From Haematobia irritans (Eukaryota; Arthropoda; Insecta; Diptera; Muscidae): a DNA stretch of 64,000 nt. The stretch spans positions 72,829,551-72,893,550 of the forward strand of contig NC_134397.1 in NCBI RefSeq assembly GCF_050003625.1. Direction: 5' to 3'. Under the pieces are notes generated by a model. That model worked only from the letters and a program-made list of their open reading frames with translations, did no database searches and was not told the DNA's origin. Position 1 is the stretch's first letter. Each line of letters starts with the position of its first letter. Positions 21,137 through 30,099 of this stretch are shown here, one piece after another. The position numbers were made by a program, and so were the translations under genes.

Positions 21137-24100
21137 TTATTTTTCTTTGTTGAACCAACCAGATTGTTCCAAAAATATTAGCAGACTGCTTAAGTTAACG
21201 TTTTCCAGATCCGCCAGTAATCTGAAGCTATATGCTCCTAAAAGTTGCTTGCGCTTTACACAAAATGCAGGACACTCACACAAGAGGTGTTTAATTGATT
21301 CTTTTTCCTCCGCATCATGACAGCTCATACAATAGTCATTATACTTCGCGCCAATAGTTTTTGCAAAATCTCCTATCAGGCAGCGACCCGTTATAGCAGA
21401 TATCAGGAGTGATATCTGACGTCTCGAGAACATTAGCATATCTAGTGTGCGGTTTAAGTTGAAATGGGGCCATATTTGCTTGGTGTCGTTACAACCCTTG
21501 CAATTCTCCCATCGAACATTTGCCATCATAACAGCCTTCTCACGCAGCATGAGCTTGCAGGTAGCTAGGGGCATACCAACAAATTCTAGTTCCCCTGGAA
21601 TATGTAAGGTAGTCCCTAGCCTTGCCAACTCATCCGCTTCGCAGTTCCCCGGTATGTTCCTATGGCCAGGCACCCATATTAGGTGAATATTGTACTGCTC
21701 AGCCATCTCATTGAGAGATTTGCGGCAATCGATGGCCGTTTTCGAGTTGAGGAACACAGAGTCCAAGGATTTTATTGCAGGTTGACTGTCTGAGTATATA
21801 TTAATGCCCACATTTTTTGGAACATTACTTCTCAGCCAATTCGCCACCTCTCTTATTGCTAATATTTCAGCCTGAAAAACACTACAGTGATTAGGTAATC
21901 TTTTCGCTATTTGAAGTTCCAGATCATTAGAATATACTCCGAAAACCACTTGTCCATCCAATTTGGAGCCATCAGTGTAGAAATCTATATATTCTTTATT
22001 CCCCGGGGTCTGTGTGCACCACGCCTCACTGTTGGGGATTAGAGTCTCAAACTTTTTGTCGAAAAGTGGACTCGCCAAAGTGTAATCCACTACGTTAGGC
22101 ACATCTGACATTATTTTGAGGACAGAACTGTGACCGTAACCATTTTCCGACCACAGCGATAGTTCGCGCAACCGCACAGCCGTTGTTGCAGCTGACTGTT
22201 TGGCCAAAATGTCTAAAGGCAATAGATGCAGCATGACATTAAGGGAATTTGTTCCTGTCTTGCTGAATGCGCCTGAAATACACAAACACGCCATACGCTG
22301 AACTTTATCTAAACCAGTCGGTTTCTGAAGTGCCGGCCACCAGACTACAACACCATATAGCATTATAGGTCTAACCACTGCCGTGTATAGCCAATGCACA
22401 ATTTTTGGTTTTAGTCCCCACTTTTTTCCTATTGCCGTTTTGCACGAGTACAAAGCTATAGTTGCCTTCCTCGCCCTTTCTTCAATATTAAGCTTAAAGT
22501 TCAGCTTCCTGTCCAAAATAACGCCAAGGTATTTTGCACAATCACCAAAGGGAATTTCAATACCCCCTAAGGAAATAGGCCTAACCGTGCGATCTTTGCA
22601 GTACATGACTAATTCTGTCTTTGCAGGATTTACCCCAAGACCATTGTCTTTCGCCCATTGTTCAGTCATCCGGAGGGCCCTCTGAATAATATCTCTGATT
22701 GTGGATGGGAATTTTCCCCTGACTGCCAGAGCTACATCATCTGCGTATGTCACCACTTTTATCCTTTCTTTTTCTAGAGTAACCAGAAGGCTATTTATAG
22801 CAACATTCCAAAGAAGAGGTGATAGAACTCCTCCTTGGGGAGTGCCTCTGTTCACATACTTTTGTATGTTTGCTTGTCCTAGTGTGGCTGAAATACGTCT
22901 CTTCATTAGCAGTTCGTCTAACAGCCTGAGTATACATTGATCAACATTCAGAGTTGTCAGTCCATTTAATATCGAGCTCGGATGGACATTATTGAACGCC
23001 CCCTCGATGTCTAGAAACGCCACGATTGTGTATTCTTTGACAGATAGTGAGCTTTCAATAAAGCTGACTAGTTCATGTAGTGCGGTCTCAGTAGACCTGC
23101 CCTTCGAGTATGCATGCTGTCGTTTCGAGAACAAACTTGAATCGATGCTAGTTCTAAGATAAATATCTATCATCCTCTCCAGAGTCTTAAGTAGGAATGA
23201 GGATAAGCTGATTGGTCGGAAATCCTTCGCCCTCGAGTGAGAGGCTTTTCCCGCTTTAGGTATGAAAACGACTTTTGTTTCCCTCCACTTTCCTGGGATA
23301 TATGATAAGTTGATACATCCTTTATATATCACCGACAACCAGGGGATAATTTTGTCAGTTACAGCTTGTAACTCCGCCGGAGTAATTCCATCAGGTCCAG
23401 GGGATTTGAATGGTCCAAAGCTATTTAGCGCCCATCTTATTCTAGTTTCCGATACAATTTCCTCGACAGGAAACGACCGCTGAGCAACTGTGGCACCGCC
23501 AGTACATGGTTCAACCGTCTGATTTCCAGGAAAATGTGTGTCCAATAGTACCTCCAGCGTCTCCTCACTGGACGTTGTCCAATTGCCCTCCGATGTTTTG
23601 ATGAAACCTGGAGCGAAGTTGGTGGATGCTAGAACCTTCCGTAGTCTGGAAGCCTCGGACGTATTCTCAATACTGCTGCAGTAAGCATTCCAAGAGTTAT
23701 GCTGAGCCTTTCTCAGTTCTCGCTTGTATTCTCTCAGATTCTTCTTGTAAGCGTCCCAGTCCTCAGGGGCTCTGGTGGACTTTGCCTTGTTAAAGAGCTT
23801 CCTGCAGGATTTCCTCATATTACTTAATTCCGTAGACCACCATGGTGGTCGATGTTTCCCCCTTGGCTTTCCTCTAGGGCATGCAGCTTTCAGTGAGATG
23901 TTGAAGGCCTTAGTAATCCGCTCCACTGCGTGTTCGATATCTTGTACATTTCTCATATTTGTCTCTGTTATTTCCGGTATCATCATATTGAACGATTCCC
24001 TATACCTATTCCAGTCAGCTTTCCTAACATTTGGCGGAAATATGATCTTGGTGATATGAACATCAAATTTGAAACTGATGTAGCGATTATCTGAGAAGCT

Positions 24101-24442
24101 GTGTTCACTTAAAACCTGCCACTCAGATATCATTTCATTCAGTTCTTGCATTTTGCATTTGGCTATTTCTAAACTTGCAACGACAGTGACTGTATTGCAC
24201 ATTGAAGGAAGCAGAAACAAGTTGAGCTCGTTTTTAGCAATTATACAGGCTCGATTTACATCATTACCAGTGTACTGCAATAGTTTGAACCCCGGAGTAC
24301 TTAATTCACATATTTTGTTTTTATAAACATATGGTTCTTGAATAAGAACTATATCTATGTCCCCTTTCATCAGGAGAACTTTTAAGGCAGCACATGCAGC
24401 CTTACAATGATGAAGATTTATCTGGAGGATCCGTAGGACCAT
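21137..24442 (-). CDS. LINE ORF2: endonuclease (deleted) / reverse transcriptase / RNase H
   Basis: The first ATG of the frame is at 24442 (1101 aa); the frame stays open five codons upstream, and I number residues from there. Residues 8-100 are the start of an APE-type endonuclease (LQIN at 11-14, QEPY at 40-43). At about residue 102 the protein jumps to a SDN triplet (122-124) where the family has Ser-Asp-His, so roughly 120 residues of the nuclease core are missing in frame and the catalytic His is replaced. Reverse transcriptase follows: KDFRPISL at 411, FLDIEGAF at 481-488 (Asp483), GTPQGGVLSP at 538, YADD at 571-574. RNase H (about 822-950) keeps Asp829, Glu864, Asp890 and Asp942. A C-x2-C-x10-H-x4-C motif spans 1043-1062. 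There is no premature stop. It would be translated from the bicistronic LINE RNA. Confidence 0.92.
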   Translation of the reverse strand: MVLRILQINLHHCKAACAALKVLLMKGDIDIVLIQEPYVYKNKICELSTPGFKLLQYTGNDVNRACIIAKNELNLFLLPSMCNTVTVVASLEIAKCKMQELNEMISEWQVLSEHSFSDNRYISFKFDVHITKIIFPPNVRKADWNRYRESFNMMIPEITETNMRNVQDIEHAVERITKAFNISLKAACPRGKPRGKHRPPWWSTELSNMRKSCRKLFNKAKSTRAPEDWDAYKKNLREYKRELRKAQHNSWNAYCSSIENTSEASRLRKVLASTNFAPGFIKTSEGNWTTSSEETLEVLLDTHFPGNQTVEPCTGGATVAQRSFPVEEIVSETRIRWALNSFGPFKSPGPDGITPAELQAVTDKIIPWLSVIYKGCINLSYIPGKWRETKVVFIPKAGKASHSRAKDFRPISLSSFLLKTLERMIDIYLRTSIDSSLFSKRQHAYSKGRSTETALHELVSFIESSLSVKEYTIVAFLDIEGAFNNVHPSSILNGLTTLNVDQCILRLLDELLMKRRISATLGQANIQKYVNRGTPQGGVLSPLLWNVAINSLLVTLEKERIKVVTYADDVALAVRGKFPSTIRDIIQRALRMTEQWAKDNGLGVNPAKTELVMYCKDRTVRPISLGGIEIPFGDCAKYLGVILDRKLNFKLNIEERARKATIALYSCKTAIGKKWGLKPKIVHWLYTAVVRPIMLYGVVVWWPALQKPTGLDKVQRMACLCISGAFSKTGTNSLNVMLHLLPLDILAKQSAATTAVRLRELSLWSENGYGHSSVLKIMSDVPNVVDYTLASPLFDKKFETLIPNSEAWCTQTPGNKEYIDFYTDGSKLDGQVVFGVYSNDLELQIAKRLPNHCSVFQAEILAIREVANWLRSNVPKNVGINIYSDSQPAIKSLDSVFLNSKTAIDCRKSLNEMAEQYNIHLIWVPGHRNIPGNCEADELARLGTTLHIPGELEFVGMPLATCKLMLREKAVMMANVRWENCKGCNDTKQIWPHFNLNRTLDMLMFSRRQISLLISAITGRCLIGDFAKTIGAKYNDYCMSCHDAEEKESIKHLLCECPAFCVKRKQLLGAYSFRLLADLENVNLSSLLIFLEQSGWFNKEK

Positions 24443-25631
24443 CGAGATTTTCAACAACCGTCACATCAGCCGCTTCAATCGTGTCATCAAGAATGTCCTC
24501 TTCAGAGATATCGGTGACTCTCGCAATAACCATAGGTTCAACTTTGGTGAGTTCTGAGGCAGTAGAAGCCTCCTCACGCATACGGTATCTATCCATGTCT
24601 TCAAATGTCTTGGTATCCCCCTCGACTTCGCAAGAGGATCCGCTTACTTCTGATTCAGACAGAGGCTTGTCCATTTCTGAATCCTTTAGCTGATCGTTTT
24701 TATACACCTTCATTTGGATATAATGAAAGCCATAACATACACGGCCCTGGGACTTTGCTAGATGTGACAAAGACTGAGTGTTCAATATAAACACTGCATG
24801 CCGTCTTGGCCCATCCACTTCATCCAAACAGCCAACCTTCCAATCAGCTGTTGGAAGATCTGTATTGCATTGTTTCAGTCTATTTAAAATAGATTCAGGG
24901 TCAGGAGGGTTTGCAGGTATCCACGCATGTGCTCTTGGTCTAGCCGGTATGTCTTTCTTCTCGACTAACTCTAGAGCAGCTCCTTCCCAAACTTCACCAA
25001 TTAGTATCAGAGCAGCTTTAAAACATTCTATAGACCTCTGGTCCTCAAATGCGACTAGCTTAAAGCGTCCTTGATACCAACCAGCCTCTTGGTGTCGAGG
25101 ATCTGGGCCGGGAAACTTTTCCAGCACCTGTGTGTAGACGCCAGACAAAGCATTCTCAATTTCCCCCCATTTTTGCTTTGGAACCATACCGTCCAATGCT
25201 CTTTTATTTATGATAGCCATCACAAGGCTGTCTTTAGCAACTGAGGCAAACGATCGTTGATCCCTTTTGGAGGATGGCAGCTCATCCGGTGATCGTTCCC
25301 TTTTTCCAGCCTCAAGAATTCCTTGAGCCCATTTTAAGGAATCGCTTTGTTTAGCCGACAACGTGCTTGGGTCGACTGATCCTAATTTCTTTAGGATAAA
25401 CAAAGCATTTCTGCGTTCTTTGAATCTCTTTCGTGAGGGATTACCTCCTTTTGATGCCGTTACCTTGGAAAAGGTCCGACTTGTCAAATTGTCGCCACCT
25501 GTCGACCCGTCTACAGGTCGACTAATTGGGCCTAACTCTTGGTCATTGCCCAAATTTATAACTCCAGTCGATACCCGTCCACTGGGCCCTGAAGTTAGCA
25601 ACCCAGTGGATGTCTTTGAATTTCTCTGCAT
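24402..25631 (-). CDS. LINE ORF1 protein (RNA-binding/chaperone type)
   Basis: 409 aa from an ATG at 25631, uninterrupted. Residues 1-130 are polar and basic (RKRFKERR near 67-74, KRERSPDELPSSKRD near 110-124). Residues about 130-310 form a globular part (KQKWGEIENAL, GRFKLVAFED, AHAWIPANPPD, DWKVGCLDEVDGPRRHAVF) that resembles the DUF4780-type domain of fly LINE ORF1 and related proteins; this is from memory. Residues 311-409 are an acidic tail. No CCHC zinc knuckle is present, unlike ORF1 of Jockey or I. Its expected role is to coat LINE RNA and act as a chaperone in target-primed reverse transcription, possibly also for SINE1 RNA. ORF2 overlaps its last 41 bases in another frame. Confidence 0.85.
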   Translation of the reverse strand: MQRNSKTSTGLLTSGPSGRVSTGVINLGNDQELGPISRPVDGSTGGDNLTSRTFSKVTASKGGNPSRKRFKERRNALFILKKLGSVDPSTLSAKQSDSLKWAQGILEAGKRERSPDELPSSKRDQRSFASVAKDSLVMAIINKRALDGMVPKQKWGEIENALSGVYTQVLEKFPGPDPRHQEAGWYQGRFKLVAFEDQRSIECFKAALILIGEVWEGAALELVEKKDIPARPRAHAWIPANPPDPESILNRLKQCNTDLPTADWKVGCLDEVDGPRRHAVFILNTQSLSHLAKSQGRVCYGFHYIQMKVYKNDQLKDSEMDKPLSESEVSGSSCEVEGDTKTFEDMDRYRMREEASTASELTKVEPMVIARVTDISEEDILDDTIEAADVTVVENLDGPTDPPDKSSSL

Positions 25632-25704
25632 GGTGGCCTAATATCCCACCACACTTGAAATTCGTAGTAGGTACTTATTACGATGATTTTATCCGCTATT
25701 AAAA

Positions 25705-25738
25705 AACACGTCCGTTCCGTTCGACGGTTGAAATAACA
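25705..25738 (-). promoter_or_regulatory. LINE 5' end with DPE-like internal promoter
   Basis: The sense strand begins TGTTATTTCAACCG, and GGACGTG lies at +26 to +32 (25713-25707). This fits the downstream promoter element (RGWCGTG) used by TATA-less fly LINEs at about this distance from the start site. No TATA box is seen upstream, where the DNA belongs to the target HINE. Confidence 0.5.
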
Positions 25739-26014
25739 ATGGGGGGCTATGTATAACTATATACCAAATTTGGCATGGCCATATACTAGCACAATGTACC
25801 AAATTTCAACCGAATTGGATGAATTTTGCTCCTCCAAGAGGCTCCGGAGGTCAAATCTGGGATCGGTTTATATGGGGGCTATAAATAATTATGGACCTAT
25901 ATGGACAAATTTTTGCATGGTTGTTAAAGTCTATATACTTAGACCACGTACCAAATTTCAAACGGATTGGGCTATACTTAAAAGTGGTCCGATATGGCCC
26001 ATTTGCAATACCAT

Positions 26015-26136
26015 AGGTTAGGTTAGATGGCAGCCCGATCTATCAGGCTCACTTAGACTATTCATTCCACTGTAATATCACAGTGATGAACTTCTCTCTT
26101 ATCACTGAGTACTGCACGATTCCACGTTAAGCTCAA
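26015..26136 (-). mobile_element. SINE1, 5'-truncated, with 12-bp target duplication
   Basis: A 122-bp piece of the SINE 3' part (tail AGGTTAGGTTAG, then CAGGCTCACTTAGAC), flanked by TTGCAATACCAT at 26003-26014 and 26137-26148. Truncation at the 5' side with a long direct duplication is the mark of LINE-driven insertion. It sits in HINE sequence. Confidence 0.92.
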
Positions 26137-26369
26137 TTGCAATACCATCCGACCTGCATCAATAACAACTACTTGTGGCAACTTTCAAGTCGATAGTTCA
26201 TTTCGTTCGGAAGTTAGCGTGATTTGACGGACGGACATGGCTAGATCGACTCAGAATTTCACCACGACCTATAATATATATGTACTTTATGGGGTCTTAG
26301 AGCAATATTTCGATGTGTTACAAACGGAATGACATAGTTAATATAGCCCCCATCCTATGGTAAAGGGTA

Positions 26370-26718
26370 TTAGGTTAGGTTGGGTATAGTGGCAGCCCGA
26401 CGTATCAGGCTCACTTAGACTATTCAGTCCATTGTGGTACCACATTGGTGAACTTCTCTCTTATCACTGAGTGCTGCCCGATTCCATGTTAAGATCAATG
26501 ACAAGGGACCTCCTTTTTATAGCCGAGTCCGAACGGCGTTCCACATTGCAGTGAAACCACTTAGAGAAGCTTTGAACCCCTCAGAAATGTCACCAGCATT
26601 ACTGAGGTGGGATAATCCACCGCTGAAAAACTTTTTGGTGTTCGGTCGAAGCAGGAATCGAACCCACGACCTTGTGTATGCAAGGCGGGCATGCTAACCA
26701 TTGCACAACGGTGGCTCC
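26370..26718 (-). mobile_element. SINE1, full-length copy
   Basis: Tail TAGGTTAGGTTGGG, shared LINE-like tail, body GACAAGGGACCTCC..GAACGGCGTTCC, and tRNA-like head ending in GTGGCTCC. It starts just after the end of a HINE. No clear target duplication. Confidence 0.85.
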
Positions 26719-27639
26719 TAATATAACATTTCCATAGAAATCCGGGTTTTTTGCATTTTTTTCTTCTTGCCATTTTGTATTGAATTTTATGGTTAATCAA
26801 TTTTGTGAGAATGAGGCCGACTTTGTCCACATTCATAAAAGTGGAGAAACATAAATAAAGGAGTAAACATCAAAGGAATTGACTATGTCGAAAAAAATAA
26901 AAATTTAAATTGAAAACTCATTAGGAAAAATTCGCTACGTGCAGTTACGAAGACGTGAAAGTGGGGAAGATCATGGTTTTTTTCTTCACAAATTTACAAA
27001 AGATCAATCATTTGCTCAATACCTCTGCATAGTCATTTTGGGCTTTTTGATCTCGCCTGAAATGTAAGAAATCGATCGTATTTGTGGTACGTGCTATCGG
27101 CTCCGTTGGATGTATCACAATGTAAACGCTTATATTTTTTTTTCTTTTTTTAGATTGGAAAAGGGAGGAAATTTACTTGGTATTCCAAGTCACATATAAG
27201 AGGGCAAACAACCAACAAGTCACCCTTGGAATTGACTGCTAGTCACTTGAGCCACTCATTTATTTTGTAGACCAGTAAATGAGAATGTATGCGCGATCGA
27301 TGGGTCGTCCGTGAATGCATCAACGGCAAGTCTACTTTTTATCTTCTTCAAAATAAAGCCAAACAACCTTTGGTTACTCACACGAGTTGAACAGCCAAAT
27401 AACAATGAAATTTCCAATTCTCTATCGATGGTATGCGAGCGATGACCGATTCGGAGTGTAAGACAGGACAGCTGCAAATGAGTTTGTTTTGTTTTGGGTT
27501 TGAATTCACAATACAATTGGTCGGATAGCAAGTCTGACGAAATATTGACGATTTTTTTGTGATAGAATTTCGTATCGTATCCAGACCATATGTTAACAAT
27601 GTTAATGTTAACAATTTAACAAGTACCGGTTTATGGGAA
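26719..27639. other. unassigned non-coding DNA
   Basis: No repeat end, exon or RNA recognised. Open frames on the minus strand (27256-27531, 27378-27614) have no known motif. Confidence 0.4.
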
Positions 27640-27965
27640 ATTTTTCCAACGGGTGAATTTTATCCAAGAGAATACTATAAAATCGATATATGACAACTTG
27701 GCCTTTGATGGACTGAATTTTGAATCATCAAAATTAATTGTAACAAGTAATTTTTTAATTGGAACAATTAAAAAATTAATTGAACAATTAATTAATAAAA
27801 TTAATTATTTCTCCAACGGGTGAATTTTGTCCAAGAGAATACCATAAAATTGATATATGACAACTTGGCCTTTGATGGACTGAATTTTGAATCATAAAAA
27901 TTAATTGTAACAATTAATTTTTTAATTGGAACAATTAAAATTTTAATTGACTTTGGGGATTGCTA
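27640..27965. repeat. tandem duplication of 177 bp containing L-family repeat
   Basis: CCAACGGGTGAATTTT occurs at 27646 and 27823; text after both continues CCAAGAGAATAC, GACAACTTGGCCTTTGATGG and an AATTAATT-rich part. The second unit is shortened. Differences are few, so the duplication is fairly recent. Confidence 0.75.
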
Positions 27966-28069
27966 CTATAATTCCAGTGATTGAAGACAAAACTTGTTTT
28001 TTCCTGTGTGTTGATTCCGAGCCAAAGATGTGCCCTTAGAGAATGAATATGATCACCTCACATATGTTT

Positions 28070-28240
28070 CAAGAGCAAAATGTTATTTTTTGATGAGGAA
28101 CCTATAACATGTTTGTCGCAACCGTGTTTTTTCTCGGAAATTATGAATCTGATTTCGTTAAGGGTTTTTTTGGCGAGAAAACAAAATTTTTGCGGCAAAA
28201 AGTTCCAGGTTCCTCATACAAAAATAACATTTTGCTCTTG
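28070..28240. repeat. foldback element: 34-bp inverted repeats
   Basis: 28070-28103 (CAAGAGCAAAATG..GAGGAACCT) is the reverse complement of 28207-28240 with 2 mismatches. The 103-bp spacer is non-coding. Possible MITE; flanks ATGTTT and ATGATT are only a weak target-duplication candidate. Confidence 0.7.
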
Positions 28241-28267
28241 ATGATTTTTGAAATGTCCGTTTTTTTT

Positions 28268-29450
28268 AATACCCACCACCATAGAATGGTGACGGGGATA
28301 TAATAAGTTTGTCATTCCGTTTGTAACACATCGAAATATCGACTACATAAAGTATATATATTCTTGATCAGGGAGAAGTTCTAAGACGATATAACGATGT
28401 CCGTCTGTCTGTCTGTTGTAATCACGCTACAGTCATCAATAATGAAGCAATCGTGCTGAAATTTTGCACAAACCCGTCCTTTGTCTGCAGGCAGGTCAAG
28501 TTCGAAGATGGGCTATATCGGTCCAGGTTTTGATATAGTCCCCATATAAACCGATCTCCCGATTTGGGGTCTTGGGCTTATAGAAATCGTAGTTTTTATC
28601 CAATTTGCCTGAAATTTGACATCTAGAGGTATTTTATGACCATAAAGAGGTGTGCCAAAAATGGTGAGTATCGGTCCATGTTTTGGTGTAGCCCCCATAT
28701 AGACCGATCTCCCGATTTTACTTCTTGGGCTTATAGAAACCGCAGTTTTTATTCAATTTGCCTCAAATTTGAAATCTAGAGGTATTTTATGACCATAAAG
28801 TGGTGTGCCAAAAATGGTGAGTATCGGTCCATGTTTTGGTATAGCCCCCATATAGACCGATCTCCCGATTTCACTTTTTGGGCTTATAGAAACCGCAGTT
28901 TTTATTCAATTTATCTGAAATTGTAAATCTAGAGGTATTGTAGGACCACAAATACGTGTGCCAAAAATTGTGAGTGTCGATCCATATTTTGGTATAGCCC
29001 CCATATAGACCGATCTCCCGATTTTACTTCTTGGGCTTATAGAAATCGTAGTTTTTATCCAATTTGCTTGAAATTTGAAATCTAGAGGTATTTTATGACC
29101 ATAAAGAGGTGTGCCAAAAATGGTGAGTATCGGTCCATGTTTTGGTATAGCCCCCATATAGACCGATCTCCCGATTTTACTTCTTGGACTTATAGAAACC
29201 GCAGTTTTTATCCAATTTATCTGAATTTGGAAATCAAGAGGTACTTTAGAACCGTAAAGAGGTGTGCCAAAAATGGTGAGCATCGGTCCATGTTTCGGTA
29301 TGGTGCCCATATAAACCGACCTCCCGATTTGGGGTCTTTGGCTTATAGAAACCGTAGTTTTTATCCAATTTGCCTGAAATTGGAAATCTAGATGTATTTT
29401 AGGACCATAAATAGGTGTGCCGAAAATGGTGAGTATCGGTCCATATTTTG
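28268..29450 (-). mobile_element. HINE subfamily C element with 153-bp array
   Basis: The right-hand end type is at 28268 (TACCCACCACCATAGAATGG), then TTGTCATTCCGTTTGTAACA, a TA tract, TTCTTGATCAGGGAG and (GTCT)n at 28400-28416, which together look like the mini-me core. The unit word ACCGATCTCCCGATT repeats at 153-bp steps (28550, 28703, 28856, 29009, 29162). It is cut at 29451 by a SINE. Open frames across it follow the repeat and are not genes. Confidence 0.8.
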
Positions 29451-29451
29451 G

Positions 29452-29791
29452 GAGCCACCGTGGTGCAATGGTTAGCATGCCGGCCTTGCATACACAAGGT
29501 CGTGGGTTCGATTCCTGCTACGACCGAACACCAAAAAGTTTTTCAGCGGTGGATTATACCACCTCAGTAATGCTGGTGACATTTCTGAGGGTTTCAAAGC
29601 TTCTCTAAGTGGTTTCACTGGAATGTGGAACGCCGTTCGGACTCGGCTATAAAAAGGAGGTCCCTTGTCATTGAGCTTAACATGGAATCGGGCAGCACTC
29701 AGTGATAAGAGAGAAGTTCACCACTGTGGTATCACAATGGACTGAATAGTCTAAGTGAGCCTGATACATCGGGCTGCCATCTAACCTAACC
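29452..29791 (+). mobile_element. SINE1, full-length reference copy
   Basis: About 340 bp. Head: A-box TGGTGCAATGG (29461-29471) and B-box GGTTCGATTCC (29505-29515), the internal RNA polymerase III promoter of a tRNA-derived SINE. Body: AAAAAGTTTTTCAGCGGTGG, GAACGCCGTTCGGACTCGGC, AAAAAGGAGGTCCC. Tail (from about 29725): GGTATCACAATGGACTGAAT, AGTCTAAGTGAGCCTGA, GGGCTGCC, then CTAACCTAACC. The tail matches the 3' UTR of the LINE at 21001-25738. No target duplication; the flanks are two different HINE pieces. Confidence 0.92.
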
Positions 29792-29935
29792 TATGATTAT
29801 AGACCGATATGGACCAATTTTGACATGGTTGTTAAAGACCATATATTAACACCAGGTACCAAATTTCAGACAGATCGGATGAAATTTGCTTCTCCGATTT
29901 GAGGCTCCGCAAGCCATCGGTTTATATGGGGGTTG
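29792..29935 (+). repeat. HINE subfamily A unit fragment
   Basis: About one 153-bp unit: GACCGATATGGACCAATTTT, GTACCAAATTTCAGAC, GGTTTATATGGGGG. It is followed by a short SINE1 head piece (GCAAGGCGGGCATGCTAA at about 29940). Confidence 0.7.
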
Positions 29936-29960
29936 GTATGCAAGGCGGGCATGCTAATTA

Positions 29961-30099
29961 TTGCTCCAGGTGCCCAACTAAAGGTATGTTTCTTTTAAAT
30001 AAAGTTTCTTTAATTGGCTCCTGGGCGCCGAAACCTATGCTATATAAATATAATGTTTGACTGTTTGCGTTGCTTGTGCGTTGATGGCTATAGCGATAA
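29961..30099. other. spacer
   Basis: No repeat end recognised; contains GGCTCCTGGGCGCCGAAACC, unlike its surroundings. Confidence 0.3.

Larger units (their letters stand above)
21001..25738 (-). mobile_element. two-ORF LINE (LOA/I-like), near full length
   Basis: A 4738-bp element bounded by a perfect 11-bp target duplication ATGGGGGGCTA (20990-21000 and 25739-25749). On the minus strand: a 107-bp 5' UTR, ORF1 (25631 to 24402), ORF2 (24442 to 21137, overlapping ORF1 by 41 bases), a 136-bp 3' UTR, and a tail of TAACC repeats instead of poly(A). The ORF2 order endonuclease, reverse transcriptase, RNase H, C-terminal Cys/His motif points to the LOA or a related I-group clade rather than Jockey, which lacks RNase H. 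It is complete at both ends but has an in-frame loss in the endonuclease. Relatives here: 34630-35612 and 49595-49720. Confidence 0.93.
20823..26366 (+). mobile_element. HINE subfamily A copy, split by a LINE and a SINE
   Basis: The left part (20823-21000) matches the region after the head of the element at 11118: GGATTGCGTAGAAACTTCTAC, then CACAATCGAATTACTTG. The right part (25739-26366) holds 153-bp unit text, a short GGAC tract, GGGGTCTTAGAGCAATATTT and the end CCCATCCTATGG. The LINE at 21001-25738 sits between, with an 11-bp duplication of HINE sequence at its edges; SINE1 at 26015-26136 is a second insertion. The head is missing. Confidence 0.8.

Noticed and set aside
21447..24059. Several plus-strand frames across the LINE
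   Set aside because: All lie opposite ORF2 and translate its complement; they show no independent motif.
29461..29525. Functional tRNA gene
   Set aside because: A and B boxes are present, but the segment is the head of a repeated SINE and lacks a defensible acceptor stem and terminator.
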